From NCBI GenBank assembly GCA_032207245.1, contig CM063500.1, positions 37,614,987 through 37,678,986 of the forward strand: a DNA stretch of 64,000 bases, given 5' to 3'. The notes beneath the pieces are model-generated. The model worked only from the letters and a program-made list of their open reading frames with translations. It did no database searches and had not been told where the DNA came from. Below are positions 1 through 9,627 of the stretch, in pieces. This DNA is from Pardosa pseudoannulata. Lineage: Eukaryota > Arthropoda > Arachnida > Araneae > Lycosidae. How positions within the stretch are numbered: position 1 is the first letter of the stretch; every line of letters starts with the position of its first letter. The translations under genes were made by a program, and so were the position numbers.

Positions 1-2684
1 AAAGGGAAACACTAAGGAGAAAAAAAGAGAGAAAAACCTGGAGATAGAGCTACAGAATTGAAATTTAAGTTTTTAGAATAATATAAATTAATAAAACATC
101 ATGCTCTTTACCACGTCTAAAAGGTTAAAAGATTTTTTTTTCGAGTTTAAGTCTTACTCTTACATTGATTATCATTATTAGAAAATGTTTCCCAAATTCT
201 AGATGAAAACGTAAATAAAAGACTAAAAAATTGAGGAAAATTTAAAAAAAAATTATAGCTCAAAGTCTACCTACACTTTCACTATCTATATTTCCGGGAC
301 AAAATCGAGAAAGAGAACACGAAGGAGAAAAAAAGAGAAAAACTCGGATATATAGCTATATAATTGAAATTTAAGTTTTTAGAATAATATAAATTAATCA
401 AAAAATCATACCTTTTACCACGTTTAAAAGGATAAAGAATTTTTTTTTCGACTTTGAGCTTTACTCTTGCTTTCATTATAATTATTAGAAGAATACTTCC
501 AGCATCCTAGGAGAAGACGTAAATAAAAGACTAAAAAAACTGAGGAAATTTTTTTGAAAAAAATTCTAGCTCAAAGTCTACCTACACTCTCATTATCTAT
601 ATTTCCAGGACAAAATCGAGAAAGGAAAATACTAAGGGAAAAAAGAGAAAAAAAACCCGGAGATATAGCTATATAATTGAAATTTAAATTTTTAGAATAA
701 TATAAATTTTAAAAAATCACACTCTTTACCCCGTCTAAAAGGCTAAAAAAAAAATTTTTCCGAGTTTGAGCTTTACCTTTATTTTTCTTATCAATATTAG
801 AAAAATTCTTCCCAAATCCTAGGAGAAGATGTAAATAAAAAAATAAATAAAAAAATAAAAAATGAGAAAAATTTTAAAAAGGTTCTAGCTCAAAGTCTAC
901 CTATTCTTTCACTATCTATATTTCCGGGACAAAATCAAGAAAGAGAAACACTAAGGAGAAAAAAAAAGAGAGAAAAACTCGGAGATATAGCTACAAAATT
1001 TAAACTTAATTTTTCAGGATAATATAAATTAATCAAAAAATCATACTTTTTACCCCGTCTAAAAGGCTAAAAAAATTTTTTTCGAGTTTGAGCCTTACCC
1101 TTACTTTGCTTACCATTATTGGAAAAATGCTTCCTAAATCCTAGGAAAAGACGTAAATAAAAAGCTAAAAAACTGAGGAAAATGTTTTAAGAAAATTCTA
1201 GTTCAAAGTGTACCTACACTTTCACTATCTATATTTCTGGAACAAAATCGAGAAAAGGAAACACCAAGGGGAAAAAGAAATAAAAACCCGAAGATATAGC
1301 TATATAATTGAAATTCAATTTTTTAGAAAAATATAAATTAATAAAAAAAATTCATACTCTTTATCCATCTAAAAGCCTAAAAGAATTTTTTTTTCGCGTT
1401 TGAGCCTTACCCTTACTTTTCTTATCATTATTAGAAAAATGCTTCCCAAATCCTAGGATAAAACGTAAATAAAAGACAAAAAATTAAAGACTAAATAAAT
1501 AAAAGACTAAAAAAATGAGGAAATTTTTTTTTAAAATCTAGCTCAAAGTCTACTTGCACTTTCGCTATCTATATTTCCTGGACAAAACCGAGAAAGGGAA
1601 CACTAAAGAGAAAAAAGTAAGAACAACCAGGAGATATAACTATATAACTGAAATTTAAGTTTTTATAATATAAATTAATCAAAAACTCATACTCTTTACC
1701 CCGTCTAAAAGGCTAAAAAACTTTTTTTTCGAGTTTGAGCTTAGAAAAATACTTTCCAAATCCTAGCAGAAGACGTGAATAAACGACGAAAAAAATGAAG
1801 AAAATTTTAAAAAAAAATTCTAGCCCAAAGTCTACCTACACTTTCACTATCTATATTTCCTAGACAAAATCGAGAAAGAGAACACTAAGAGAAAAAAGGA
1901 GCGAAAAACTCGGAGATATAGCTATATAATTGAAATTTAAGCTTTTAGAATAATATAAATTAATCAAAAATTCATACTCTTTGCCCCGTCTAAAAGGCTT
2001 AATTTTTTTCTTAATTCGAGTTTGAGCTTAGAAAAATACTTCCCAAATCCTAGAAGAAGACGTGAATAAACGACTAAAAAAATGAGGAAAATTTTTTTTT
2101 AAATTTCTAGCTCAAAGTCTACCTATACTTTCACTATGTATATTTCCAAGACAAAATAGAGAAAGGGAAACACTAAGGAGAAAAAAGAAAGAAAAACCCG
2201 GAGATATAGCTATAGAATTGAAACTTAAGTTTTTAGAATAATATAAATTAATCAAAAAATCATACTCTTAACCCCATCTAAAAGGCTAAAAGAATTACTT
2301 TTTTATTGAGTTTGAGCCTTAACCTTACTTTGCTTATCATTATTAGAAAAATGTTTCCAAAATCTTAGTAGAAGACGTAAATAAAAGACTAAAAAAATAA
2401 GTAAAATTTAAAAAAAAAATTCTAGCTCAAAGTCTACCAACAGTCTCACTATTTATATTTCTGGGACAAAATCGAGAAAGGAAAACACTGAGGAGAAAAA
2501 AACTCGGAGATATAGCTATATAATTGAAATTTAAGTTTTTAGAATAATATAAATTTTAAAAAATCACACTCTTTACCCTGTCTAAAAGGCTAAAAAAATT
2601 TTTGTTCGAGTTTGAGCTTACCCTTACTTTATTTATCATTATTAGAAAAATACTTCCCAAATCCTAAGAGAAGACGTAAATCCT
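1..2684. repeat. Satellite array, ~310-bp monomers
   Basis: At least eight tandem monomers continue off the left edge. The landmark word aaaatcgagaaag (with variants) recurs at about 301, 612, 931, 1244, 1584, 1866, 2153 and 2468, so the spacings are 311, 319, 313, 340, 282, 287 and 315. Each monomer runs through 'cactaaggagaaaaa', 'ggagatatagctata', a T-rich tract, 'cctaggagaagacgtaaat' and 'tagctcaaagtctacc'. The 282- and 287-bp monomers share one internal deletion after 'gagtttgagctta'. The 340-bp monomer carries an extra 'gactaaataaataaaag' stretch. The array stops near 2684, where unrelated sequence begins. Open frames inside it are chance products of the monomer. Confidence 0.95.
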
Positions 2685-2760
2685 TTTGGATAAATGCCAA
2701 GAAAACAGAGAACTATCTCCAGAAAGAGAAAATTACAATCTGAGAAAGTTTTTCAATCTT

Positions 2761-2797
2761 AAATTTTGCTTTCCCTAAATAAGGGAAAGCAAAATTT
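2761..2797. repeat. Perfect 16-bp inverted repeat (hairpin)
   Basis: The arm aaattttgctttccct (2761-2776) and its exact reverse complement (2782-2797) are separated by the 5-nt loop aaata. It lies about 80 bp beyond the satellite edge. It could be the remains of a small palindromic element or a transcript hairpin. No gene end is visible beside it, so I do not call it a terminator. Confidence 0.8.
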
Positions 2798-2924
2798 ATC
2801 CCCGTTTAGACTTGAGGCCAATATTCTTTTTAAAGCCGCATTAACCAAGCGATTAAGGGTAATCAGAAAACTTTTTGCGTTGATAACTCATTCAAAAAAC
2901 GAAAACGAAAGTAAAGTAATTCCC

Positions 2925-3225
2925 TTGCAATGATATTCAAGGAAAACATTCGGGCTATAAACTGTAGAAGAGATTTTTTTAAGTGCATTTTTCCAAGTAC
3001 TGTAGATGTTATAAAACTCAATTTTTTTTTAATAAACAATTTAAGTTGTTAAACTATAGACATATTTTAATGGATTTATAAATGTGTGTATGATGTGTTT
3101 ACAGATGCATGGTTTTAATATAAACAGTAGCGGAATAGGTAGGACCCTACTCTTTGGTACCGGAGTTCGCGGGTTCGAATTCCACTGCTGGAATATAAGT
3201 TTGTAGCAATTCAGAATGAGGAATT
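2925..3225 (+). repeat. Composite repeat copy 1 with tRNA-like 3' part
   Basis: About 300 bp here is repeated at 5058-5377 in the same orientation. The shared path is 'tgcaatgatattcaa', 'aactgtagaagagattttt', 'aagtactgtagatg', 'aataaacaatttaagttg', 'gaataggtaggaccct', 'accggagttcg', 'gaattccactgctgg', 'ataagtttgtagc'. The last ~100 bp resembles the tRNA-derived head of the SINE family found elsewhere in the window, including a B-box-like gggttcgaattcc. This copy keeps the longer 'ttcgcgggttcgaattcc'; the other copy has lost 8 nt there. Confidence 0.8.
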
Positions 3226-3499
3226 TTCCCGTTTTCTTATTTTAATTTTAAACGATAAAAGGAAAAAAAGTAAGCAGGACAGTACCTATTTTTCTCTCAT
3301 TTGGGGGCCTAATTAGTGATATCTAATGGGTTTTATAGCGGACTCTTTAACGTCTCTCAAAAACGATACTGTTCCTCCGCCGAGATTGTGACGTCATCGT
3401 TCACAGAAACACCGACCGCCTATGTTGTTTACATGTTAAAAGGCGACTTTTAAATTTATTTCTGTGTAAAGTATTGCATATAATAGTAATTTTTTTATT

Positions 3500-3714
3500 A
3501 TGTCTGGCATTAAAAATCATATTATAAATATTGTATTGTGTCACTCTGTAAAAAATACAACAACTAATTGCAATGAGAAGATATTTTTCAGCGTTCCCAA
3601 AGATCCACAAACACGTAAAATCTGGACAAATGCGATGAAAAGGGATGAGAAATTAAACCCCAAATTATCATATAAATCATCTCTATGAGTTTGTGAAGAC
3701 TATTTTTCGATAAG
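3500..3714 (+). pseudogene. THAP-type zinc-finger domain relic
   Basis: The frame from 3500 reads a THAP-like stretch: IFFSVPKDPQTRKIW, then NAMKRDEKLNP, matching the family's F-x-x-P-x-D-x-x-x-R-x-x-W core. The frame is cut by TGA at 3686-3688, and directly after the stop it continues V-C-E-D-Y-F, the expected C-E-H/D-F end of the C2CH domain. The N-terminal Cys pair is not intact: only one Cys is visible before the KN that follows the second zinc ligand. THAP domains bind DNA in host factors and in P-element-type transposases. A degraded transposase or gene fragment is the best reading. No splice donor removes the stop. Confidence 0.6.
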
Positions 3715-4320
3715 TAAATACTTTCTTTTGTTTAAATATTACTAATTTAGAACAATTAAAGTATATAAAATACATCTATATCTTTAAAAGGACTGTTGAT
3801 TAACCAGTGCTATTTAACTTTTAAAACTGCTAATTTTTGTTTTTTTTTTTTTTTTGTTTTTTTTATTTGTTTTTTTTTTTTTTATTTGTTTTTCCCGAGT
3901 ATTATCACAGAGTTCAAGTACAATAAATGTTTGATAAAGCATATAAATATCGTAAAACATATAAATATCTAAAGCATATAATTATCTAATAAATAACTCG
4001 GGGGAGGGGAAGATTATGTATTTTCAAGGTATTATAAATATTTTCTTCAGAGATGCATACTTTCTTAAGTGTATCAATTCACAGTGATATTTTTCGATTA
4101 AATTGGTGACTAATTTGAAAAAAGTATAATATTTTTAAAATACTTAATAATGATATTACTTTAAAAATTAAATTTAATTTCAGAAACTTTATACATTTTT
4201 TAATTTAACATTAATATTAAAGACAATAAAATTGTATTGCTATTTAAAAATGTATAAATAGTTAAGTAAAGCCTTTTAAAGATTTAAAATTTCTTTTCAT
4301 CAAATTTAAAATATCTAAGA
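3715..4320. other. Non-coding, T-rich tract
   Basis: No supportable gene. It contains a long interrupted poly-T run (about 3838-3895) and AT-rich low-complexity sequence. Confidence 0.6.
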
Positions 4321-4326
4321 ATTAAT

Positions 4327-4379
4327 TTGGTTTTGGAGCGCTACGGTCTACTTTTTGCAACACGAGGGTTAATGAGACA
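4327..4379 (-). repeat. SINE 3'-end fragment
   Basis: The stretch 'ggttttggagcgctacggt' then 'ctactttttgcaacacgagg' matches the 3' portion of the tRNA-derived SINE at 43891-44068, in the same (minus) orientation. The tRNA head is absent, so the copy is truncated at its 5' end. Confidence 0.75.
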
Positions 4380-5057
4380 CTCACAATAAATACCTCCTCT
4401 AATTTTTATTTTAATATTACATCCATCTCTATTTATAAAAAACGGTGCTACGACAAATGTGCGTGTATATGATATATGTATATTTATTTGACTTGTCTAT
4501 GTCTACAAACAGAAGAGATGGGATTAGCATGAATAAAATATTAATACATGTTAAATAAAATTGGATAAATATATAAATGATTTCATATGCCTTTGGGTTT
4601 TAATTCCCCGTATTTCTGCTCCCATAAAATCCAGGTTTTTTTCCCCAAGAACGAAAACATTGACATCACGTCCGACTGTCCTTTGGTAAATCCAGATAGA
4701 AGAGACATTTATGACAAACTGAGATAACTAAGCTATCTAGATCGATAAAATAAACCTTAAGGTTTAAATAAAAATTAATTTTGATAGCTAGAAAAGTCCA
4801 AGAATTTGCAAAAACAAAATCGGAAAACAGCGGGCTCTTACAAACAATAAGAAAATATTAGATAACATGAACGATGACCTCACAACCAATCGCGGAGCGT
4901 TTTGATGTCACGTGATTTTCGCTTGACTAAAATTAATTTTTAAAATGATGAACCCAGTTTTTTACATATTTGAGAACATTTTTGGGATTTACGAGTGTGG
5001 AATTATCAGCAAAATACTAAGTTGTTCGAATCCCCCACATGTGCAAATTCCTCATTC
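4380..5057. other. Intergenic, no gene recognised
   Basis: AT-rich sequence with an isolated GC-richer spot near 4880-4920 that includes ccaatcgcgg and the E-box palindrome cacgtg (within gatgtcacgtgatt). No coding frame of note. Confidence 0.5.
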
Positions 5058-5377
5058 CTTTGCAATGATATTCAAAGGAAACGTTCGGGCTAGAAACTGT
5101 AGAAGAGATTTTTTTAGTGCATTTTTTCAAGTACTGTAGATGATATAAAAGAAGAGAGAAAAACTCGGAGTCCTAATAATTAATAAACAATTTTTAATAA
5201 ACAATTTAAGTTGTTAAACTATAAACATATTTTTAGTGGATTTAAAAATGGGTGTATAATGTGTTTACAGATGTGTGATTTCAATACAAACAGCAGCCGA
5301 ATAGGTAGGACCCTGCTCTTTAGTACCGGAGTTCGAATTCCACTGCTGGAGTATAAGTTTGTAGCCGTTCAGAATTA
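5058..5377 (+). repeat. Composite repeat copy 2 with tRNA-like 3' part
   Basis: Second copy of the 2925-3225 repeat. It differs by an extra segment near 5148-5175 that contains agagagaaaaactcggag, identical to a piece of the satellite monomer (compare about 966-983), and by loss of 8 nt before the B-box-like motif. The tRNA-like part, 'gaataggtaggaccctgctc' to 'cactgctgg', matches the SINE heads elsewhere in the window. Confidence 0.8.
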
Positions 5378-6122
5378 GTTTTAAAGTGTAGGTCCCGATG
5401 GATTTAGTTAGCTCTACTGTTGCGAAACTGTACACCGTAACAATCTATTACACCATACAATCCGAACATGTCTAGTTGTGTACAGATGCCTTTTACGCTA
5501 CTTTTATTCTACTTTCACAAAGCACGAGCAGCTTCAGAATCCACAACACTCACTGACAAGTTATATTATTTTTCACAGATGGCGCCCTAGACATCAACAT
5601 AAGTAATATTTAAGTTCAGTGATAAAGCGCTTGAAAATAATGCAGGTGATATTTAAATAATTTAAAACAAGAACTGATTAAATGAGATAGTTAAAGGAAT
5701 GACGTCATAACGCTAGAAACAAAATATTATTACCTATTTATTATGTGATAAATTGATAAATTTAATCGCCTGATCTTAACCGGGGAAAAAAGGGCTTGAA
5801 ATAATAAAATTAAACGCTCGAAAAGAGGGGAAGGGGTGAAATTGGAATATCGCTAACCCTAACTCATGAAGAATCCAATATGGATGCTTCTATCCATTCC
5901 AGGACCAACCGCTTCATAAATTCGAGGACAGGCGGACAGATAACTTAGGCTATTATTATATAGGGGATGTACCTATTGTAAAATGTATTATTTACTTAAA
6001 AAGAGGAGCTGTATGATGTATTACGTTAATAAATCTGAGCATGTGTGATTTCGACAGTCGCTGGAGCACTATTAGTGGTCCACAACACTCGGAATATGCT
6101 GAGCTTTCACGGCGTAAAAACT
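5378..6122. other. Intergenic, no gene recognised
   Basis: Mixed-composition sequence without a long frame. It carries 'tgacgtca' (CRE-like palindrome) at about 5701-5708; the same octamer occurs near 3390. No transcript can be supported from sequence alone. Confidence 0.45.
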
Positions 6123-6144
6123 AAACAACGCGATCGCGTTGTTT
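6123..6144. repeat. 22-bp perfect palindrome
   Basis: Eleven bases from aaacaacgcga are followed immediately by their exact reverse complement, with gcgatcgc at the centre and no spacer. It lies in a GC-richer patch (about 6030-6640) upstream of the foldback element. It could be a dimeric protein-binding site or a small element junction. Confidence 0.85.
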
Positions 6145-6643
6145 GGAACTCAAACGGTCAAACAAGCTATCAATCCGAAATCGTTGCTGTAAAAATGTTA
6201 CGTTGGCCTAGTGTTTGAAAAAAAAAAAAGAAAATAATACTCATTAATAAACACATGAACAATAAGTCTTGATTAAATGAATTTATACAATTAAATAAAT
6301 GCCTAAGGAATACAACTGGAATCAACTTATCATTTGTAGACACCGAAGACTGCTCTCGAGTCGGCGCCGGCCCTAAAAATCAATATGGCGATGATTTTTC
6401 TCAAAAGGTGTAACCCGCAAGCGGCGGATGCCAGCAGCGTTCACCTTCTACTCTCCTCTGGTCACAACCTTGTCCTCTAAAAATAAATCAGACTGCCTCG
6501 CGGAGAAAAAAAAAACAGGGGTCCACTCCAGAACGGAGAGGGGTCAGAATCCCGAAAAACCAACGGACGCTTCTATTGGTTGGGAGAAGTCCGAAGTTTC
6601 TTTCTAGTTCAAACCGGTCCTGTTCTGATGTTTTTGACGATGA
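6145..6643. other. GC-richer patch without identified gene
   Basis: This stretch is clearly GC-richer than its surroundings. It includes caatatggcgatg at about 6381-6393, which looks like a YY1-type AAnATGGC site and also opens a 32-codon frame. I do not recognise the frame, and the minus-strand frame near 6488-6673 is also unrecognised. It could be a promoter or repeat-derived. Confidence 0.35.
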
Positions 6644-6651
6644 CTCACGGT

Positions 6652-8049
6652 ACGAATGGATCGGGACAGCCAATTTCGGGGCTTTAGTTCCAGGTGAAAA
6701 TTACTTGGTTCACTAGCGCCATCTATTTACTAATATATTAACTAAAACTTTTCAAATAAATTTTGTATGATCTTGGGCAATTTTATATTACTTTATTTAC
6801 ATTTTTGAGAATATTCTAAATTAATTTTCTATTTTCTCCTCCTTATTTTTTTGCTTGAATTTTAAATTTTTTATTTTCATTATTGTTAGTCTTTGTCGTT
6901 TTAAGTTTATAAAATTAATTTTTGCTAAGAAATGAGCTTGAAATATACTTGCACCATTTCTAATATTTTATTTACATTTTTGACAATTTTTAAAATTAAT
7001 TTTTGTTATCTTTTTTTATTTTAGGTTTTTAAAATTAATTTTTGCCATTATATATATACCTCAAGCTGTCTATAATGAGCAGTAAACAACCCGATTTTTA
7101 AAAATAAAAACATTATTCTGATAAAATTCAATTTAATAATTTAGAAATTCAATTTAATAATTTAGAATTAGTTAATAATTAGTTTAGTTTAATAATTAGT
7201 TATTCAATTTAATAATTTAGAAATTTACATTTTTCTATCAAAGAATAATCATAGGTTTAAATTTTACTATTTCTCTCAAAAGTATACAGCAATATTGAAT
7301 AATTATTTCACTTAGTAAAGAATAAAAAAGAATTCTTGAATATTCTTTGATTGAAAAATATAAGCTTCTAATTTACTATATTGAATGATATTTCAATGAG
7401 TAATTTTTTCATGCTTAAATCAAGCTATTTACTCTTGATTAAAATAAACTGAGAACAAACATGATTGCTTGAATAATGCACTGCGATTGCATATTTTTAC
7501 CAAATGATAGAAAAATGTAAGTTTTTACATTATTATATTGAATAACATTTTTTCAGAACAGTGTTTTTTTTTAATAAAAAATGAGGCTGTGTACTGCCTA
7601 TTATAGACAACTTGAAGTGTAAAGTTTATAATGGCAAAAACTAATTTTAAAAAAATTAAAATTTAAAAAAAAAAGATGATAATAAAAAAATTGACAATAA
7701 AACTAAAAATTAATTTTTAAAATTGTCAAAAATGTAAATAAAATATTAGAAATGATGCAAGCACTTCTCAAGCTTATTTCTTAGCAAAATTTAATTTTAT
7801 AAACTTAAAACGACAAAAACTAACAAAAATGAAAACAAAAAATTTAAAATTCAAGCAAAAAAATAAAGAGAAAATAGAGAATTAAATTAAAATATTGTCA
7901 AAAATTAAATAAAATACAAAAACTGCCAAGATCATACAAAATTACTTGAATAGTTTTAGTTAATATATTAGTAAATAGATGACGCTAGTGAATCAAGTGA
8001 TTTTCTCTTGAAACTGTAGCACCGAAATTGGCTGTCCCGATCCACTCGT
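6652..8049. mobile_element. Foldback transposon, long TIRs, 8-bp TSD
   Basis: A 1.4-kb imperfect inverted repeat. The left end acgaatggatcgggacagcc (6652 onward) is mirrored by the right end, whose reverse complement begins acgagtggatcgggacagcc. Similarity continues inward through 'agccaatttcgg', 'gcgccatctatttactaat', 'cttgaaatatacttgca' against its diverged partner, and 'tacatttttctatca', giving arms of roughly 550-600 bp (to about 7240 and from about 7500). The middle is also weakly palindromic around 7317-7351. The octamer ctcacggt flanks both ends (6644-6651 and 8050-8057) as a target-site duplication. No transposase frame is present, so the element is non-autonomous. The duplication size fits hAT, or Mutator-like elements (9 bp if the following 'a' is counted). 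Confidence 0.88.
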
Positions 8050-8057
8050 CTCACGGT

Positions 8058-9384
8058 AGGATGTCAAAAAAGCTGAACCGAATGTAACTTACTATTACAA
8101 TTGCATAGGCTTTTATTGTTATTTTTTAATATTTAGAACATCTTCCATGCGATTTAAATGTAATAACTTAAGAATCCACTGTCTCTTAAATTTTTCATGT
8201 CTTGCAAATTTGAGTCACGTTCGTTGCAGACATATTTTAAATTTAATAAATTTCCAAACACATATAAATATGGTGAGACTTCATCATGCATTATGATGAA
8301 ACTTCTTAAGAGAATAACACCATGAGCAATTTATATAAGAAATCTACTTTATTAAATGCCATAATACAAGTAACATTCAAAGTCTTCACACATACAAGTC
8401 AATGTGAAAGCAGTATATTTACATTTCGTGTAAGCATATCAATTTCTATTCTACAGACGTGGAAAGTGTATAAAATATGATATAAGCAAAATATTTTTTT
8501 TCATTTTTTAGCTTATACCACGCAGTCAAAAACATAGTAAATAATATTTATACTAGTTGTTTATTTGACAGATATAAATTATTTTCGCCAATACAAGAAA
8601 ATAACAAAATGGACAACAAAATTTTTTTTAACACTTCACCAATTTGCAAGAAAGTGGTGAGGTTTTTTATTATTATGTCTATATTACAAATAATATCACA
8701 GCAGCTACTAGAAACAGAGGGTGACAAAAACATATTACATATTTACACTATAATTTATTTTAATTTTATCAAACATAAACAAATTCAGAAAATAAAATAT
8801 TTTGTTTCACTCATAAGATATCTGTTTCCATTTTTCTAAAGTGACACAGTCAGTATGCTGAAGAGATATTTCAGCATTAAAAATATATATCGTTACTACA
8901 TTTATTGACTGACTGACTGACATGCCATTTAATCACATTAAGGTAATGATACAGCGTGCAACCTACAGAGTTTTAGGAAGTTAGTTGTTTCTTAGACGGT
9001 GCCACTGAAATTGGCAAATGATATTGTATTTTACCGAGACAAAAAAATAACACAAATTTTATAAATAAAAATGGTTTGACAACAGAACAGTGCATCTATG
9101 CCAAATGTGGCGATAAAACGCTGAGTATGGCAACCCCCTTTTTTTCTCGCCATATCACTGTTTTGATTTATATTAGTTTGAGTGCGGCTCTCTTTTATGC
9201 AACCCTTTCAATATGTATGGAATGCGACTAATTTTTATTGATTTTTGAATTTGTGAAATCCAATTTATTGGTTTCGGTGATCAACGGCGATTTCACTGAA
9301 AAATTCAAACTGGTTAAACAAATTTTATATCATTTTCTGCTTGAATGCCTTTGGATATTTTAGTGGTTGTTTTCCTTCACAGTT
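8058..9384. other. Intergenic, no gene recognised
   Basis: AT-rich sequence. Frames such as 8609-8839 are low-complexity and match nothing I know. A short 'gactgactgactgac' tandem lies near 8905-8920. Confidence 0.5.
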
Positions 9385-9627
9385 ATGGCTACTGCTGGTA
9401 AGATTAACTCTGAATTTTTCCACAATTTTGAGCACTTGGGAATGAAAGTTGTTCTTGATTAGTGAATAAATGAAAGATTAATCGCAAATAAGCACGAATG
9501 CCCAGTTTAGAAGAAGCATATGCTTCTGGTCGAGCGTAAAAATCAAACATATGGGTATGAATGGATTTGTCAAGAAAAAGGAGAGAATTTCCTTTACCTC
9601 AAAAGGTCTATGATTAAAGGTATGTAG
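9385..9627 (+). pseudogene. Merlin/ISXO2-like transposase N-terminus relic
   Basis: One frame stays readable for 80 codons from ATG 9385 to TAG 9625-9627, interrupted by stops at 9460-9465 (two in a row) and 9508-9510. Read through the stops it gives an acidic/aromatic start (EFFHNFEHLG), a Cys-Pro pair, then VERKNQTYGYEWIC and an LYLKRSMIKG tail. This resembles the N-terminal zinc ribbon of Merlin (IS1016/ISXO2-like) transposases: CPxC, then G-Y-x-W-x-C, then a 'S-I-R-x-G' strand. The second Cys of CPxC coincides with a stop. The DDE core is absent. The assignment is by eye and tentative. A two-exon model (gctg|gtaag to gtttag|aag) is also formally possible. Confidence 0.4.

Noticed and set aside
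1..2684. CRISPR-like or phage-type array
   Set aside because: Monomers are about 310 bp and head-to-tail without unique spacers: an ordinary satellite.
3385..3400. CRE-like tgacgtca as promoter of a gene
   Set aside because: The only downstream coding signal is the THAP relic, and the octamer recurs elsewhere without a gene.
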